Origin: a virus
DNA: 64,000 nt
Strand: one strand, 5' to 3'
IMG/VR virus record: IMGVR_UViG_3300033143_001962
Coordinates: 185,798-249,797 of that record
Shown: positions 6,909-14,321 of the stretch, in pieces
Position numbering within the stretch: position 1 is the first letter of the stretch
How the letters are laid out: each line of letters begins with the position of its first letter
The notes under the pieces: generated by a model
What the model was told of the DNA's origin: nothing
Databases searched by the model: none
What the model saw: only the letters and a program-made list of their open reading frames with translations
Made by a program: the position numbers and the translations under genes

Positions 6909-7411
6909 TACTTTGGTTTACTCATCCACCAATCTTCAAATGGGAATACAACCCAAACATCGTTTTCTGCTTTGTTAATTTCTAATCCGGTGTATCCAAC
7001 TTCATTGAAGTCACTACTTTGATTATCCACTACTGTTGCAAAGCGTACATTGTTACCGAATACATTTTGGAATTCATCGTGAATGCTTATTTGCCAATCT
7101 TCTTTAATCCAATTAAGCGTTGCACCTGAGTCGTTGATGTCATCTACAATAAGAATGTTCTTACCATTGAACGCATCTTCTGCCATCCAGCAATTACTTT
7201 CCGGGCCTTCTTTGTTTGCATTGTCACGTAAACTTACATCTAAACTGTACATAGGTACATTCATGTATTGGCTGATTAGTACTGCTGGGAGCAATCCACC
7301 GCGTGTAATGCCCACAATGTAATCTGGTTTGTAGCCGTCTAAGTTAATGTCCCGAATAATGGTTTGCACCATACGTTCCATGTCTGTGTAGTCTAAATAT
7401 AGTTTGTTCAT
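6908..7411 (-). CDS. Phosphoribosyltransferase
   Basis: 167 residues. The PRPP-binding loop of type I PRTases is present: ILIVDDINDSGATLNW, with the two acidic residues and the DSGAT turn. An N-terminal IVGITRGGLLPAVLISQYM is the PPi-loop region typical of xanthine/guanine PRTases (gpt-like). It would transfer ribose-5-phosphate to a nucleobase or related compound; the base is not evident. A sigma70-type promoter lies just upstream (7430-7458) and an AGGAGA ribosome site precedes the ATG, so it heads a transcription unit running to the array. Confidence 0.75.
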   Translation of the reverse strand: MNKLYLDYTDMERMVQTIIRDINLDGYKPDYIVGITRGGLLPAVLISQYMNVPMYSLDVSLRDNANKEGPESNCWMAEDAFNGKNILIVDDINDSGATLNWIKEDWQISIHDEFQNVFGNNVRFATVVDNQSSDFNEVGYTGLEINKAENDVWVVFPFEDWWMSKPK

Positions 7412-7429
7412 AAGGTCTCCTATGTGTAC

Positions 7430-7458
7430 ATTATACTATATTAGTTAAATAAAGTCAA
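7430..7458 (-). promoter_or_regulatory. Sigma70-type early promoter for the phosphoribosyltransferase unit
   Basis: On the minus strand the -35 is TTGACT (7453-7458) and the -10 is TATAAT (7430-7435), with exactly 17 nt between. It sits in the gap after the 7445-8467 gene and before the 7411 ATG, with an AGGAGA site in the leader. Confidence 0.8.
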
Positions 7459-8467
7459 TTTCTTTTAGATGTTTTCCGAGGGTTATTTCGACACGGTCCA
7501 TTTTGGATATAACCTGTTTATTATGTTCGAAGATATCATTGCACTTAGTAAGCACTACATCTTGCGGTAATAGTGTTAACTGATGTGCCGAATCAATAGC
7601 TGCTAACCACCGTTCTTCTTGATTTTCAATCTCATCGTAGCTTTCGTCAACTACGTCACCGAACGTCTTAAACCCAAGGCTACGTAAATTACGAAGATAG
7701 TGCTGCCCGCTAATTATAATGAATAAACGTCCGGCTGTTAACGGTTTGGCTATTTTCTCTGTAAAGAAACTAAACCAATTATGGTAGTTAGTTTCACAAA
7801 CAATTGAGTACGCTGCCTTGTTATAAATTTTATACGGCATAACCTGACTTGGTAGCATGACATGACCATTGAACTCCACACGAGAAGAATTAACATGTAT
7901 TATATCATCTTCCCATAAATCACCAGGCGAAATTGATTCAGTACTAACCGAGCTTGTTTTTAAAAATGGTGTTTCGAAGATCTTATCTCGAAAATGTGAT
8001 ACGTTATCGTTAACAAAAACTCTATGGTATCGAGAAACTCCGTACATTATTTCAAAGTGATATTCCTTTGTATGAGAGAGATGCTTATTATTACGGTTGT
8101 AAAAACTTCCTGTACTTACTAGCCAACTGCTGTTATAAAGTAATTTAGCATCTACCTGTAGCTGATCATTTAATATACCGCCTATGATATATGTGAATCT
8201 CTTACTACTATTCTTTTTCATGAATACCAGTGATTCAATGTGTAGCTCCATTGAGATTATTATTATTTGTACGTCTTCTGGTAACTTGTTGATTGTGTCC
8301 TGTAACGCATAAAACCTTTCAGATTCGTATTCTTGCTGCAATACCGCTACTTTGTTATCGCATTTAGCTGCAATGAATTTATCTAGCGAAGGAGAATACA
8401 CCACACCTTTAGCTAACTCAGTGTAGTGCATGTCATCGAAGTTAGAAATATAAATTAATCGATCCAT
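7445..8467 (-). CDS. Conserved phage protein, possible glycosyltransferase-like (340 aa)
   Basis: Full-length protein with a C-terminal block FFTEKIAKPLTAGRLFIIIS, then GQHYLRNLRSLGFKTF and DESYDEIENQEERW. I associate this block with large marine phage proteins annotated only as hypothetical; its layout is like some nucleotide-sugar transferases that end in a 'TEK-KP' region, which is weak evidence. No membrane segment. A role in surface or DNA glycan work is speculative. Confidence 0.55.
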   Translation of the reverse strand: MDRLIYISNFDDMHYTELAKGVVYSPSLDKFIAAKCDNKVAVLQQEYESERFYALQDTINKLPEDVQIIIISMELHIESLVFMKKNSSKRFTYIIGGILNDQLQVDAKLLYNSSWLVSTGSFYNRNNKHLSHTKEYHFEIMYGVSRYHRVFVNDNVSHFRDKIFETPFLKTSSVSTESISPGDLWEDDIIHVNSSRVEFNGHVMLPSQVMPYKIYNKAAYSIVCETNYHNWFSFFTEKIAKPLTAGRLFIIISGQHYLRNLRSLGFKTFGDVVDESYDEIENQEERWLAAIDSAHQLTLLPQDVVLTKCNDIFEHNKQVISKMDRVEITLGKHLKEIDFI

Positions 8468-8491
8468 TTAGTTCAATGTCAGTAACTTAGC

Positions 8492-8752
8492 TTATCTGAA
8501 GCAGGGTTCTGCTACTTTTTCTTTGATTTCAACACTTGTTGGGGTGATTTTGCGTAATGTTGCCTGTTCGAAGCGTTTATCGCAAATATTGACTTCGTAT
8601 ACATACGTAGACGCCATTGGCATGCCGTGTATGTCCAATGGATTTTCTATCCACTGCACGGCTGTGATAGTTACGTGTGCATTCCAAAGATTTTGCGGGG
8701 CATCAGTACTTTGCAATATAGCTACCTCACCAAGTTGAAATAGTTGGATCAT
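8492..8752 (-). CDS. Small protein of unknown function (86 aa)
   Basis: Starts MIQLFQLGEVAILQ and is rich in beta-type segments (TITAVQWIENPLDIHGM, YVYEVNICDKRF). The ATG overlaps the upstream TGA (ATGA). A small beta-barrel is possible. No recognised family. Confidence 0.5.
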   Translation of the reverse strand: MIQLFQLGEVAILQSTDAPQNLWNAHVTITAVQWIENPLDIHGMPMASTYVYEVNICDKRFEQATLRKITPTSVEIKEKVAEPCFR

Positions 8753-9021
8753 TGCGATACTGAGTTATCCGGATCTACACAATATCCTTTCCAGTTATTT
8801 AATTCTGCTCTGAAGTGTCTTAGTTTTAACTTAACTACTGCGCTTCTTTTACTAGTAGGAATAAGTTCGTACTTGTTAACAATCTGTTGTAATGCTGTGA
8901 TCTTATCATCGCATTTTTTAGTCATTGCAGGAGAGCGTTGTAACTTCTGCTCAATTGCATTAAGACCAGCAAACGATGGAGTTGCAAATAACATTGTTAA
9001 TATAATTGCAATATGTTTCAT
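8749..9021 (-). CDS. Exported small protein with Sec signal peptide (90 aa)
   Basis: The first 18 residues (MKHIAIILTMLFATPSFA) form a classic Sec signal with an SFA cleavage site before Gly19. The mature part is helical and basic with two Cys (KKCDDK, KGYCVDP) that could form a disulfide. It would act in the host periplasm. The upstream gene is a single-pass membrane protein, so the two may work together at the envelope, for example in lysis or superinfection control, though nothing proves this. Confidence 0.6.
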   Translation of the reverse strand: MKHIAIILTMLFATPSFAGLNAIEQKLQRSPAMTKKCDDKITALQQIVNKYELIPTSKRSAVVKLKLRHFRAELNNWKGYCVDPDNSVSQ

Positions 9022-9422
9022 TATTTTGTGCCTCGTAATGTATCTATTTTCTTATTCAATGCATCAATCTGTATAGTGTAATACTTAATTTCACCTTCAC
9101 GCTCTGACTTTCTAACAAGTTCGCCTAACTTTGTAACTTGCTCAGTTAAGTCTGCAATATACACTCCGCGTATAACTATCGCTTCGTCGTGAAAAGTTGA
9201 AGTAATACGATCTTCTGAATCTTTAAGCTGTTGCGGTGAAACAAAGCTCTTATCTACGTAAGATTCTACTTTTTCGTACAATGCAAAGCCCTGCATAATT
9301 AATACTACTAACGCTGTTGGTACCGCGATCAATGCAGATACCGTCCTAATTGGATGCGCTACGAATTGAGCCTTGATGTTATTAACTACACCTTCAGCTG
9401 TAACCTTTACTTCCTTAACCAT
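9021..9422 (-). CDS. Single-pass membrane protein with coiled coil (133 aa)
   Basis: I use the ATG at 9420-9422 (MVKEVKVTAEG), 8 nt after AGGAG, rather than the GTG at 9431. A transmembrane helix lies near residues 30-50 (TVSALIAVPTALVVLIMQGF), followed by a long heptad-like region (LTEQVTKLGELVRKSERE, LNKKIDTLRG). The topology resembles a spanin- or holin-accessory-like protein, but no family is recognised. A late-promoter motif lies upstream at 9445-9452. Confidence 0.55.
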   Translation of the reverse strand: MVKEVKVTAEGVVNNIKAQFVAHPIRTVSALIAVPTALVVLIMQGFALYEKVESYVDKSFVSPQQLKDSEDRITSTFHDEAIVIRGVYIADLTEQVTKLGELVRKSEREGEIKYYTIQIDALNKKIDTLRGTK

Positions 9423-9444
9423 AATAAACACTCCTGTTATAGAG

Positions 9445-9452
9445 TATTTATT
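9445..9452 (-). promoter_or_regulatory. Late-promoter-like AATAAATA box
   Basis: Minus-strand AATAAATA between queD and the membrane-protein gene, 22 nt before the chosen ATG, with AGGAG in between. It matches the T4-like NATAAATA late box and would give a normal leader. Confidence 0.5.
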
Positions 9453-9458
9453 CTGATA

Positions 9459-10046
9459 TTAGTATTCTACCTTGCAGTGACTCTTAGGTGTTTCCCAGAA
9501 CTCAACAGCTACAACATCAACACCAAGTCCTAGCATTTTCTTCTGAGCTAATGTAAGTAACCAAGCCGCTAAGTTTTCACTTGTTGGAATAAAGTCTACA
9601 AACACCATACCTTCGTACTTTTCGATTACTGGTACTATGTTAGGCACGTACTCTAGATTTGGCGTATAATACCCTTCAGCATGTTCTATGCACTTATCAA
9701 AGTCTAAGATCTTTTTAGGCGCTGAATGTGTACCCGATGTATGATCAAACCCAATCAGTTCAGGCACTTCGTGTGGTAATAGTGGATCGTTAATATCCAT
9801 TATGAACTTATGATCAAGTACATCATCAATGAAGTCTTTCATCCAACCTAAGTGTTTAAAATCTGTAACCATACCACGTGTTAGTTCATCACCTTCAAGC
9901 ATAACTTTAAGCTTACCTTGATGCCCATGCAAATGTCTACATGCTAAACATGTATCACCTTCCGCTGTAAATTCTGCATTTAATTCTTGCGACCAAACCC
10001 TGTGCCCGTAGCACCAGTCAAAACTTTTATCTATCGTCCACTTCAT
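9459..10046 (-). CDS. queD: QueD-like 6-carboxytetrahydropterin synthase
   Basis: 195 residues with the 6-PTPS/QueD fold signature: an N-terminal FDWCYGHRVW (zinc His), CRHLHGHQGKLKV (the other two zinc His plus the conserved Gly), DFKHLGWMKDFIDDVLDHKF, PTSENLAAWLL and a C-terminal FWETPKSHCKVEY. The enzyme turns 7,8-dihydroneopterin triphosphate, made by FolE, into 6-carboxytetrahydropterin for QueE. It is longer than typical QueD (about 120-140 aa) because of an insertion around residues 85-140. Confidence 0.85.
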   Translation of the reverse strand: MKWTIDKSFDWCYGHRVWSQELNAEFTAEGDTCLACRHLHGHQGKLKVMLEGDELTRGMVTDFKHLGWMKDFIDDVLDHKFIMDINDPLLPHEVPELIGFDHTSGTHSAPKKILDFDKCIEHAEGYYTPNLEYVPNIVPVIEKYEGMVFVDFIPTSENLAAWLLTLAQKKMLGLGVDVVAVEFWETPKSHCKVEY

Positions 10047-10261
10047 TCTTTTTCCTTTATTTCAATTGATGTACTAAATTCTCTAGATATTAACTCGCTA
10101 GTGTACGGCGCGAATGATGATGTCACAATCCAATGTAGATCTGTGCTATCGTCTAAATTGTACTGTGATCGCAAGTACTGTTCAGCGTTTGCTTGTTCTT
10201 CGTGTTCGCTAACACTAACTTCTACCCTTGTGTACTTCTGTTCAGTTACGTTCATACTCAT
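10043..10261 (-). CDS. Small acidic protein next to queD (72 aa)
   Basis: Starts MSMNVTEQKYTRVEVSV and overlaps queD by ATGA. It contains LHWIVTSSFAPYTSEL and an acidic tail. No motif recognised; coupling to queD is the only functional hint. Confidence 0.5.
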   Translation of the reverse strand: MSMNVTEQKYTRVEVSVSEHEEQANAEQYLRSQYNLDDSTDLHWIVTSSFAPYTSELISREFSTSIEIKEKE

Positions 10262-10422
10262 GTGTTTTTCCTAGATAATATTCTATATGTTATTTCTTTA
10301 CCGTTATTCTTTTTAAACTGATCTAACTGGTCAGTTGTCATTCCAAACTTTCGTTGCATACGTAGTGGGTGCATATCACCCCTTACGATCCAATATATAA
10401 GTCTTCTTTTACGTTCGCCCAT
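10258..10422 (-). CDS. Small basic protein, possible DNA-binding (54 aa)
   Basis: Reading 10422 to 10258 gives MGERKRRLIYWIVRGDM followed by HPLRMQRKFGMTTDQLDQFK. The second segment looks like a helix-turn-helix pair, and the protein is strongly basic. Its stop overlaps the next ATG (ATGA). A TATAAT sequence lies 5 nt before the ATG, so a leaderless transcript is possible. Confidence 0.5.
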   Translation of the reverse strand: MGERKRRLIYWIVRGDMHPLRMQRKFGMTTDQLDQFKKNNGKEITYRILSRKNT

Positions 10423-10436
10423 AGTATATTATAACA

Positions 10437-10841
10437 TTACTTGTACTTCAACGCAATCATAATGGCATCGTCGTCGTTATTGGTACCAATGTACACACGA
10501 TCACCACCACAGATTTCATTGAATTCAAATATGCTAGTTTCGTCGTATAACCCGCGTCCTGATTTAATTGTTGTGTGGTCTCCTAGCTCCCTTGCTGGGT
10601 AACAGTACGTATCCCTAAATGTTTTGTCGACATACCATCCCATCATCGGGCAATCGCCAAACACTTTATGCCAGTCTACCTCAATAATGTGCTTGTAGTT
10701 ATAGAAGACTGTTTTTATATTAGGCGCATGTAGCCACAAGTTTTCAGCATTCCACTTATCTATCTCACGCTCGTGATAAGTTCGTCCTGTCTTCCAGGTT
10801 AGGTACTTGTCTTTAAGATTTTCAAGAATTTTACTTGTCAC
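10437..10841 (-). CDS. Conserved phage protein of unknown function (134 aa)
   Basis: Contains WKTGRTYHEREIDKWN, HIIEVDWHKVFGDCPMMGWY and ends DDDAIMIALKYK. It overlaps the sugar-dehydrogenase gene by 11 nt. Unknown function; no membrane or metal motif. Confidence 0.5.
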   Translation of the reverse strand: MTSKILENLKDKYLTWKTGRTYHEREIDKWNAENLWLHAPNIKTVFYNYKHIIEVDWHKVFGDCPMMGWYVDKTFRDTYCYPARELGDHTTIKSGRGLYDETSIFEFNEICGGDRVYIGTNNDDDAIMIALKYK

Positions 10842-11637
10842 GGTACTTAGTGTTAAGTTCGCGAGCCTTTTCTAAAAGGTGTAATGGAGATCCCATTTCG
10901 TTAGCCCATGCTGTAAATTCTTTTGTATCCTTAGGGAAACAATGTCCACCAAAGCCGTACTGTCCATCTGGACCTGGTACTTGTGTATGTGACATTCCGA
11001 TGCGCTTGTCAAGTGCAAGTGCTTCTATCATTGCGTCCCAGTTAGTGTCGTATGTTTCTTTGTACAGTGCTTCTAGTTCATTAAAGAACATAACCTTCAT
11101 TGCTAAGAACGAGTTTTCTGCGTACTTTAAAAAGCCTGCGCTTGCAATATCTAAAAAGCGTACATCCTTAATAGTCATTAATTGGCTAAGCACTTCATGC
11201 CACCAACGTCCACCTTTGCCTCCAAATATAGCAAACTCTGAATCACGGAACTCTTGTGTCGGGTCAGTACCTACACTACCTCTAAGGAATTCAGGACTGA
11301 ATGTTACTTTATCTCTGACACCGAGAATGTCTAGTGTATCAACACTAGTAGTCGACTTAATAAGAATTTGTGCATTAGGGTAATGCTGTTGAATCTCAAG
11401 AGTGTACTCAGTTACTAAGCTATCATCAACACGACCATTGTCTGATTCAGGAGTAGGAACACAAATAACAAAACCGTCTACATCAGTGTATCTGTTATGT
11501 AACGCACCTAAATTCGCAAAGTAATTAGTCATTGGTTGGAAGTTATAAGGGTCAACAATGTACACATCATGCTTGTCACTTAAAACACTGTAAATGGCTT
11601 TGCCAACAAAGCCTAATCCTACTACGCAAAATTTCAA
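10831..11637 (-). CDS. UDP-glucose/GDP-mannose dehydrogenase-like protein, short form, TTG start
   Basis: 268 residues beginning at TTG (11635-11637), overlapping the upstream TGA as TTGA. An N-terminal Rossmann motif (VVGLGFVGKAI), FVICVPTPESDNGRVDD, KSTTSVDTL, FSPEFLRGS and the catalytic GFGGHCFPKD with its Cys are all present. Family members oxidise UDP- or GDP-sugars to uronic acids in two NAD-dependent steps. The usual C-terminal UDP-binding domain (about 100-150 residues) is absent, so substrate handling may differ. It may work with galE, the GT and the aminotransferase nearby. Confidence 0.75.
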   Translation of the reverse strand: MKFCVVGLGFVGKAIYSVLSDKHDVYIVDPYNFQPMTNYFANLGALHNRYTDVDGFVICVPTPESDNGRVDDSLVTEYTLEIQQHYPNAQILIKSTTSVDTLDILGVRDKVTFSPEFLRGSVGTDPTQEFRDSEFAIFGGKGGRWWHEVLSQLMTIKDVRFLDIASAGFLKYAENSFLAMKVMFFNELEALYKETYDTNWDAMIEALALDKRIGMSHTQVPGPDGQYGFGGHCFPKDTKEFTAWANEMGSPLHLLEKARELNTKYRDK

Positions 11638-11792
11638 CTTAGTACATCTCCAAGTCCTTCAGCTATATCACCTAAGGTGTCTACTGCTGATTCCGCTGTA
11701 TCAGATGCTGCATCTGTAACTACATCAACCACTCCGACTACAACGTCAATTGCTGTGTCTAAAATACCTTCATTATCATTTTTCTTTGTCAT
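11634..11792 (-). CDS. Tiny acidic amphipathic protein (52 aa)
   Basis: Reading 11792 to 11634 yields MTKKNDNEGILDTAIDVV, then alternating Val/Asp/Ala repeats (VVDVVTDAASDTAESAVDTL) and an acidic end. It looks like one long amphipathic helix, reminiscent of small phage membrane-associated or packing proteins. Both ends overlap neighbours by 4 nt, supporting it as a real gene. Confidence 0.55.
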   Translation of the reverse strand: MTKKNDNEGILDTAIDVVVGVVDVVTDAASDTAESAVDTLGDIAEGLGDVLS

Positions 11793-12139
11793 TTTATTAC
11801 CTCTGATACTACATAGCTATCGATACTACATTCAAATAATCTACCATCCCAACATGCGGATCTTTCCATTTTACGCGGCCAAACCCCGTACAGTGTTATT
11901 CCATCTTCTGGGAAATCTAGTACTTCAATTTTTTGGTGCGAGTGCATAGCTTCACCTAAGTCTGGCTCCATGCCGTACTTCAATCTATTCCATACTTTGT
12001 CTTTACTGCTATCATCATCTGGGCAAATAATTTCAACGTCAGTGATAGTTCTCTTGCCCGGCGAGTGTGATGCCATTCCACCGTTACCGTATACTTCGAT
12101 TGTTGCTACTACTGTTGTTGGTGCCGTCTTTAATATCAA
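11789..12139 (-). CDS. Small beta-rich protein, TTG start (116 aa)
   Basis: I place the start at TTG 12137-12139, which overlaps the previous TGA as TTGA; the longer open frame to 12247 lies antiparallel in register with the neighbour and is probably not translated. The product begins ILKTAPTTVVATIEVYGNGG and contains CWDGRLFECSIDSYV. Beta-rich; no family recognised. Confidence 0.5.
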   Translation of the reverse strand: MILKTAPTTVVATIEVYGNGGMASHSPGKRTITDVEIICPDDDSSKDKVWNRLKYGMEPDLGEAMHSHQKIEVLDFPEDGITLYGVWPRKMERSACWDGRLFECSIDSYVVSEVIK

Positions 12140-12867
12140 GCTGCTTCTTCTTTTGGTGTTAACTTTCTGTACTCGCCAATGCCATGTACAATAGCGTACA
12201 ATATCCAAATGTAATGATACGTGTAATCTGTGTTGCTGTAGTCCCAAAAGTCTTGCATGTCGAACTTTAACTCACCGTCGTCACTTTTCCAAGTAAAGTC
12301 ACTTGCTGCATCATAAGCACGTACACCGTTTTCATCACAGTTAAGTACTTCATCTTCTAGTGCTTCTAGTAGCTCCGCTGCCATTTCTCTTAACGTTTGT
12401 GTATCCTGTGGATATGCTTCTGCAATTTCTGCATCGTCACCTTCATCATCAAACACATCTTCGTCTGTTTGGAATTGTTCGATAAAGTTATTGTACTCGT
12501 TCATAACGTTTTGTTTGAACATATCCATGCTAAACGCTTCTATGCCTTCGCCATTCTTGTTTGCTGCAACAACTTTCTCTGCCCAGTAACCAGGATTAAT
12601 AACGTGCTTCTTATTAAAATCGTTATCGTCCATAATGAAGAATTCAAACATATCGTACAGGCGATTAAACATATAATCGCCCATGTCTCCACTTACTGCT
12701 AAGTGTCCAGGCCATGTCACTAAATCAAATCTATAACACTGCGACCCGTTGTTAGTAAACTTTAAGTGTCGGTAAACACCATCGTCCTTAAGCACTTCCA
12801 TTGTGTGATTTTTAGTGTCACGTTCAAATGCTTCTTTAATTTGTTCTCTAGTCTGTTTCATTACCAT
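12136..12867 (-). CDS. Conserved phage protein with 'YRFDLVTWPGHLAVSGDMG' core (243 aa)
   Basis: The segment CYRFDLVTWPGHLAVSGDMG followed by NRLYDMFEFF (about residues 43-75) is a hallmark of a widespread tailed-phage protein family without known function. The C-terminal half is acidic (DEDVFDDEGDDAEIAE) and ends near DYTYHYIWILYAIVHGIGEY. It probably acts in the cytoplasm early in infection, which is inference. Confidence 0.6.
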   Translation of the reverse strand: MVMKQTREQIKEAFERDTKNHTMEVLKDDGVYRHLKFTNNGSQCYRFDLVTWPGHLAVSGDMGDYMFNRLYDMFEFFIMDDNDFNKKHVINPGYWAEKVVAANKNGEGIEAFSMDMFKQNVMNEYNNFIEQFQTDEDVFDDEGDDAEIAEAYPQDTQTLREMAAELLEALEDEVLNCDENGVRAYDAASDFTWKSDDGELKFDMQDFWDYSNTDYTYHYIWILYAIVHGIGEYRKLTPKEEAA

Positions 12868-13055
12868 GTACTCATTGTGCTTGCAGATGCGCTTGCGGTT
12901 GATAAAGCTGAAGCTCGTTTAATCGGTTGTAATTGTCTCGAAGGGTCTGTATCTAAATGACAATCTTTATGCCCCCAACGAGGCGTATGCTCTTCGGAAC
13001 ACGGCTTCTTATGCTCTTCGCATGATTCGCATCCGTGTTTATAATAATGTTTCAT
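12861..13055 (-). CDS. Cys/His-rich small protein (64 aa)
   Basis: N-terminus MKHYYKHGCESCEEHKKPC is followed by HKDCHL; four Cys and five His in 32 residues look metal-binding. The second half (ASALSTASASAST) is low-complexity. Overlaps the next gene by 7 nt. Confidence 0.5.
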   Translation of the reverse strand: MKHYYKHGCESCEEHKKPCSEEHTPRWGHKDCHLDTDPSRQLQPIKRASALSTASASASTMSTW

Positions 13056-13182
13056 ATTTCTTTTCCTTGCAACTACAATAGGGATATTCGCAGTACTTCT
13101 CGCCCTGGTGCGGACAACTTGGTTTGTTCTGCTCGTTGATTTGTTTTGATAACTGTTCGAGATCGTCTTTAGCTTTCCGCAT
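13039..13182 (-). CDS. Tiny zinc-ribbon-like protein (47 aa)
   Basis: Reading 13182 to 13039 gives MRKAKDDLEQLSKQINEQNK, then CPHQGEKYCEYPYCSC with four Cys and one His. A short helix plus a compact metal site is likely. It overlaps both neighbours by 14-17 nt. Confidence 0.5.
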   Translation of the reverse strand: MRKAKDDLEQLSKQINEQNKPSCPHQGEKYCEYPYCSCKEKKYETLL

Positions 13183-13405
13183 CAGATGTCTCCTTAACTA
13201 CTATGCTATCGCCATTGATGGATGGTGCATTTAATACAGCGTCCCAACATGCCATGTGTTCTTCCTTTGGCTCTGTTGCCATACCACATGCTTTCTTAGT
13301 GTCGACAATGTAAGTAATTGCTGTGTCTATTTGCGATTGCATACCTTCTATTACTGCTTTATAGTAGGCTTCTTTATTTGCAAATTGGCTCATTGATAGT
13401 GTCAT
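13169..13405 (-). CDS. Small protein of unknown function (78 aa)
   Basis: Starts MTLSMSQFANKEAYYKAV (Met5 is an alternative start). Helical, then KACGMATEPKEEHMACWDAV with two Cys. It lies immediately downstream of the tRNA. No family recognised. Confidence 0.5.
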   Translation of the reverse strand: MTLSMSQFANKEAYYKAVIEGMQSQIDTAITYIVDTKKACGMATEPKEEHMACWDAVLNAPSINGDSIVVKETSDAES

Positions 13406-13423
13406 TTACTTTCCTCTGTTGTT

Positions 13424-13497
13424 TGGTGCTCGGTGCGGGATTCGAACCCGCGTCTTAAGATTTAGAATCCCGCGCTAAGCCACTCAGCTAACCGAAC
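13424..13497 (-). tRNA. tRNA with predicted CUA anticodon (putative amber suppressor)
   Basis: A full cloverleaf with encoded CCA (13424-13426) folds on the minus strand. The acceptor GUUCGGU pairs with ACCGAGC; the D stem is GCUG/UAGC; the T arm GCGGG-UUCGAAU-CCCGC is perfect. The anticodon stem CGGGA/UCUUA has two Watson-Crick and two G-U pairs and one C-A mismatch, with loop UUCUAAA: U33 then CUA. Shifting the loop to read UCU breaks the stem. The tRNA identity is firm; the CUA anticodon is probable given the weak stem. Confidence 0.8.
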
Positions 13498-13696
13498 TTT
13501 TATCTGGTACGCATGTTGGTAATGGTTTTCTTGTATCTAGTGTGCCTGCTGGTAAATTAACCATTACGGTTATAACTGTTGTTAGTAGTATAACATAGGG
13601 CCATGCCACTTTGCAAGCTTTTCCTTTACCTAATGCTTCACACACTCCTTTTGGGAGTGGCTTATTTAGGAACTTTAATACTTTCTTTATGATCAT
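13484..13696 (-). CDS. Small membrane protein whose 3' end overlaps the tRNA (70 aa)
   Basis: One transmembrane helix (VAWPYVILLTTVITVMVNL, about 29-47) between a basic N-terminus and a short tail with two prolines. The last codons and TGA lie inside the 5' end of the tRNA (13484-13497), so message and tRNA share sequence. Overlaps the metallopeptidase-like gene by 35 nt. Function unknown. Confidence 0.5.
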   Translation of the reverse strand: MIIKKVLKFLNKPLPKGVCEALGKGKACKVAWPYVILLTTVITVMVNLPAGTLDTRKPLPTCVPDKSSVS

Positions 13697-14321
13697 CTAA
13701 GGCCTTCTGAAATTTAACAATCCATTCCCAAGGTATCTTCACTTTGGAATCTTTCATGTACGTAACTGTGTCTAACATCGTATTGGTGCTTAGGTATGCT
13801 TGTATTTCATCGTACATTACTTGAGAGCAATAGCCTTTCTTTTTGAGCATATCAATAAACGCACTGCGGAAATAAACTGGCATTGTACCAGCTAACGTAT
13901 ACATTGTCTTTTTGTACTTAGGATATAAATGGTAGTATGCATGAGCGTACTCGTGATCTAGTGCGGCAGCTTCATCACCGTGTACTCCAATGATATAAAA
14001 CTTTTTGTCTTCAAACAAGTAATCATGCAATAAATCTTGTAGCTTTTGTTCTTTCTTAAATAATTTACCACTGTACAAACTAAAGAACTTATCCACAATA
14101 TGCCCAGGAACATTAAAACCACCCCAGTCACTTGTGTATGTAAAGTTACCGTTTTCTTTTGCGTACCAGTCCATGTAGTCTTCTAGCTCGAAATACTTAT
14201 TGCGGAACTTTGGATTAGGACTTTCGTAGAACTCTTGTAAGCGTAAAAACGTAGCACAAAGCTCGTACTGTGTTTCAGCGTGGAGCATAATAATGTTATT
14301 CTTTGTTGATTTTATTTTCAT
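13662..14321 (-). CDS. HEXXH-containing putative metallopeptidase (219 aa)
   Basis: The motif DHEYAHAYYHLYPKYK holds HEYAH, a perfect HExxH zinc site, at about residue 120-130, with YDEIQAYLS about 45 residues later as a candidate third-ligand region (Glu). I associate similar sequences with marine phage proteins lacking an assigned role. A second Met (14286-14288, MLHAETQ) after the upstream stop is an alternative start. No signal peptide, so any peptidase activity would be cytoplasmic. Catalysis is unproven. Confidence 0.55.
   Translation of the reverse strand: MKIKSTKNNIIMLHAETQYELCATFLRLQEFYESPNPKFRNKYFELEDYMDWYAKENGNFTYTSDWGGFNVPGHIVDKFFSLYSGKLFKKEQKLQDLLHDYLFEDKKFYIIGVHGDEAAALDHEYAHAYYHLYPKYKKTMYTLAGTMPVYFRSAFIDMLKKKGYCSQVMYDEIQAYLSTNTMLDTVTYMKDSKVKIPWEWIVKFQKALDDHKESIKVPK

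Noticed and set aside
12140-12247. Longer N-terminus for the 11789 gene
   Set aside because: That part overlaps the preceding gene over 100 nt with a different frame and no start signal; a TTGA-coupled start at 12139 fits the local pattern.
13424-13497. tRNA-Arg(UCU) or tRNA-Leu instead of a CUA tRNA
   Set aside because: A UCU loop breaks the anticodon stem, and the variable arm is only 4-5 nt, so it is not a class II Leu tRNA.
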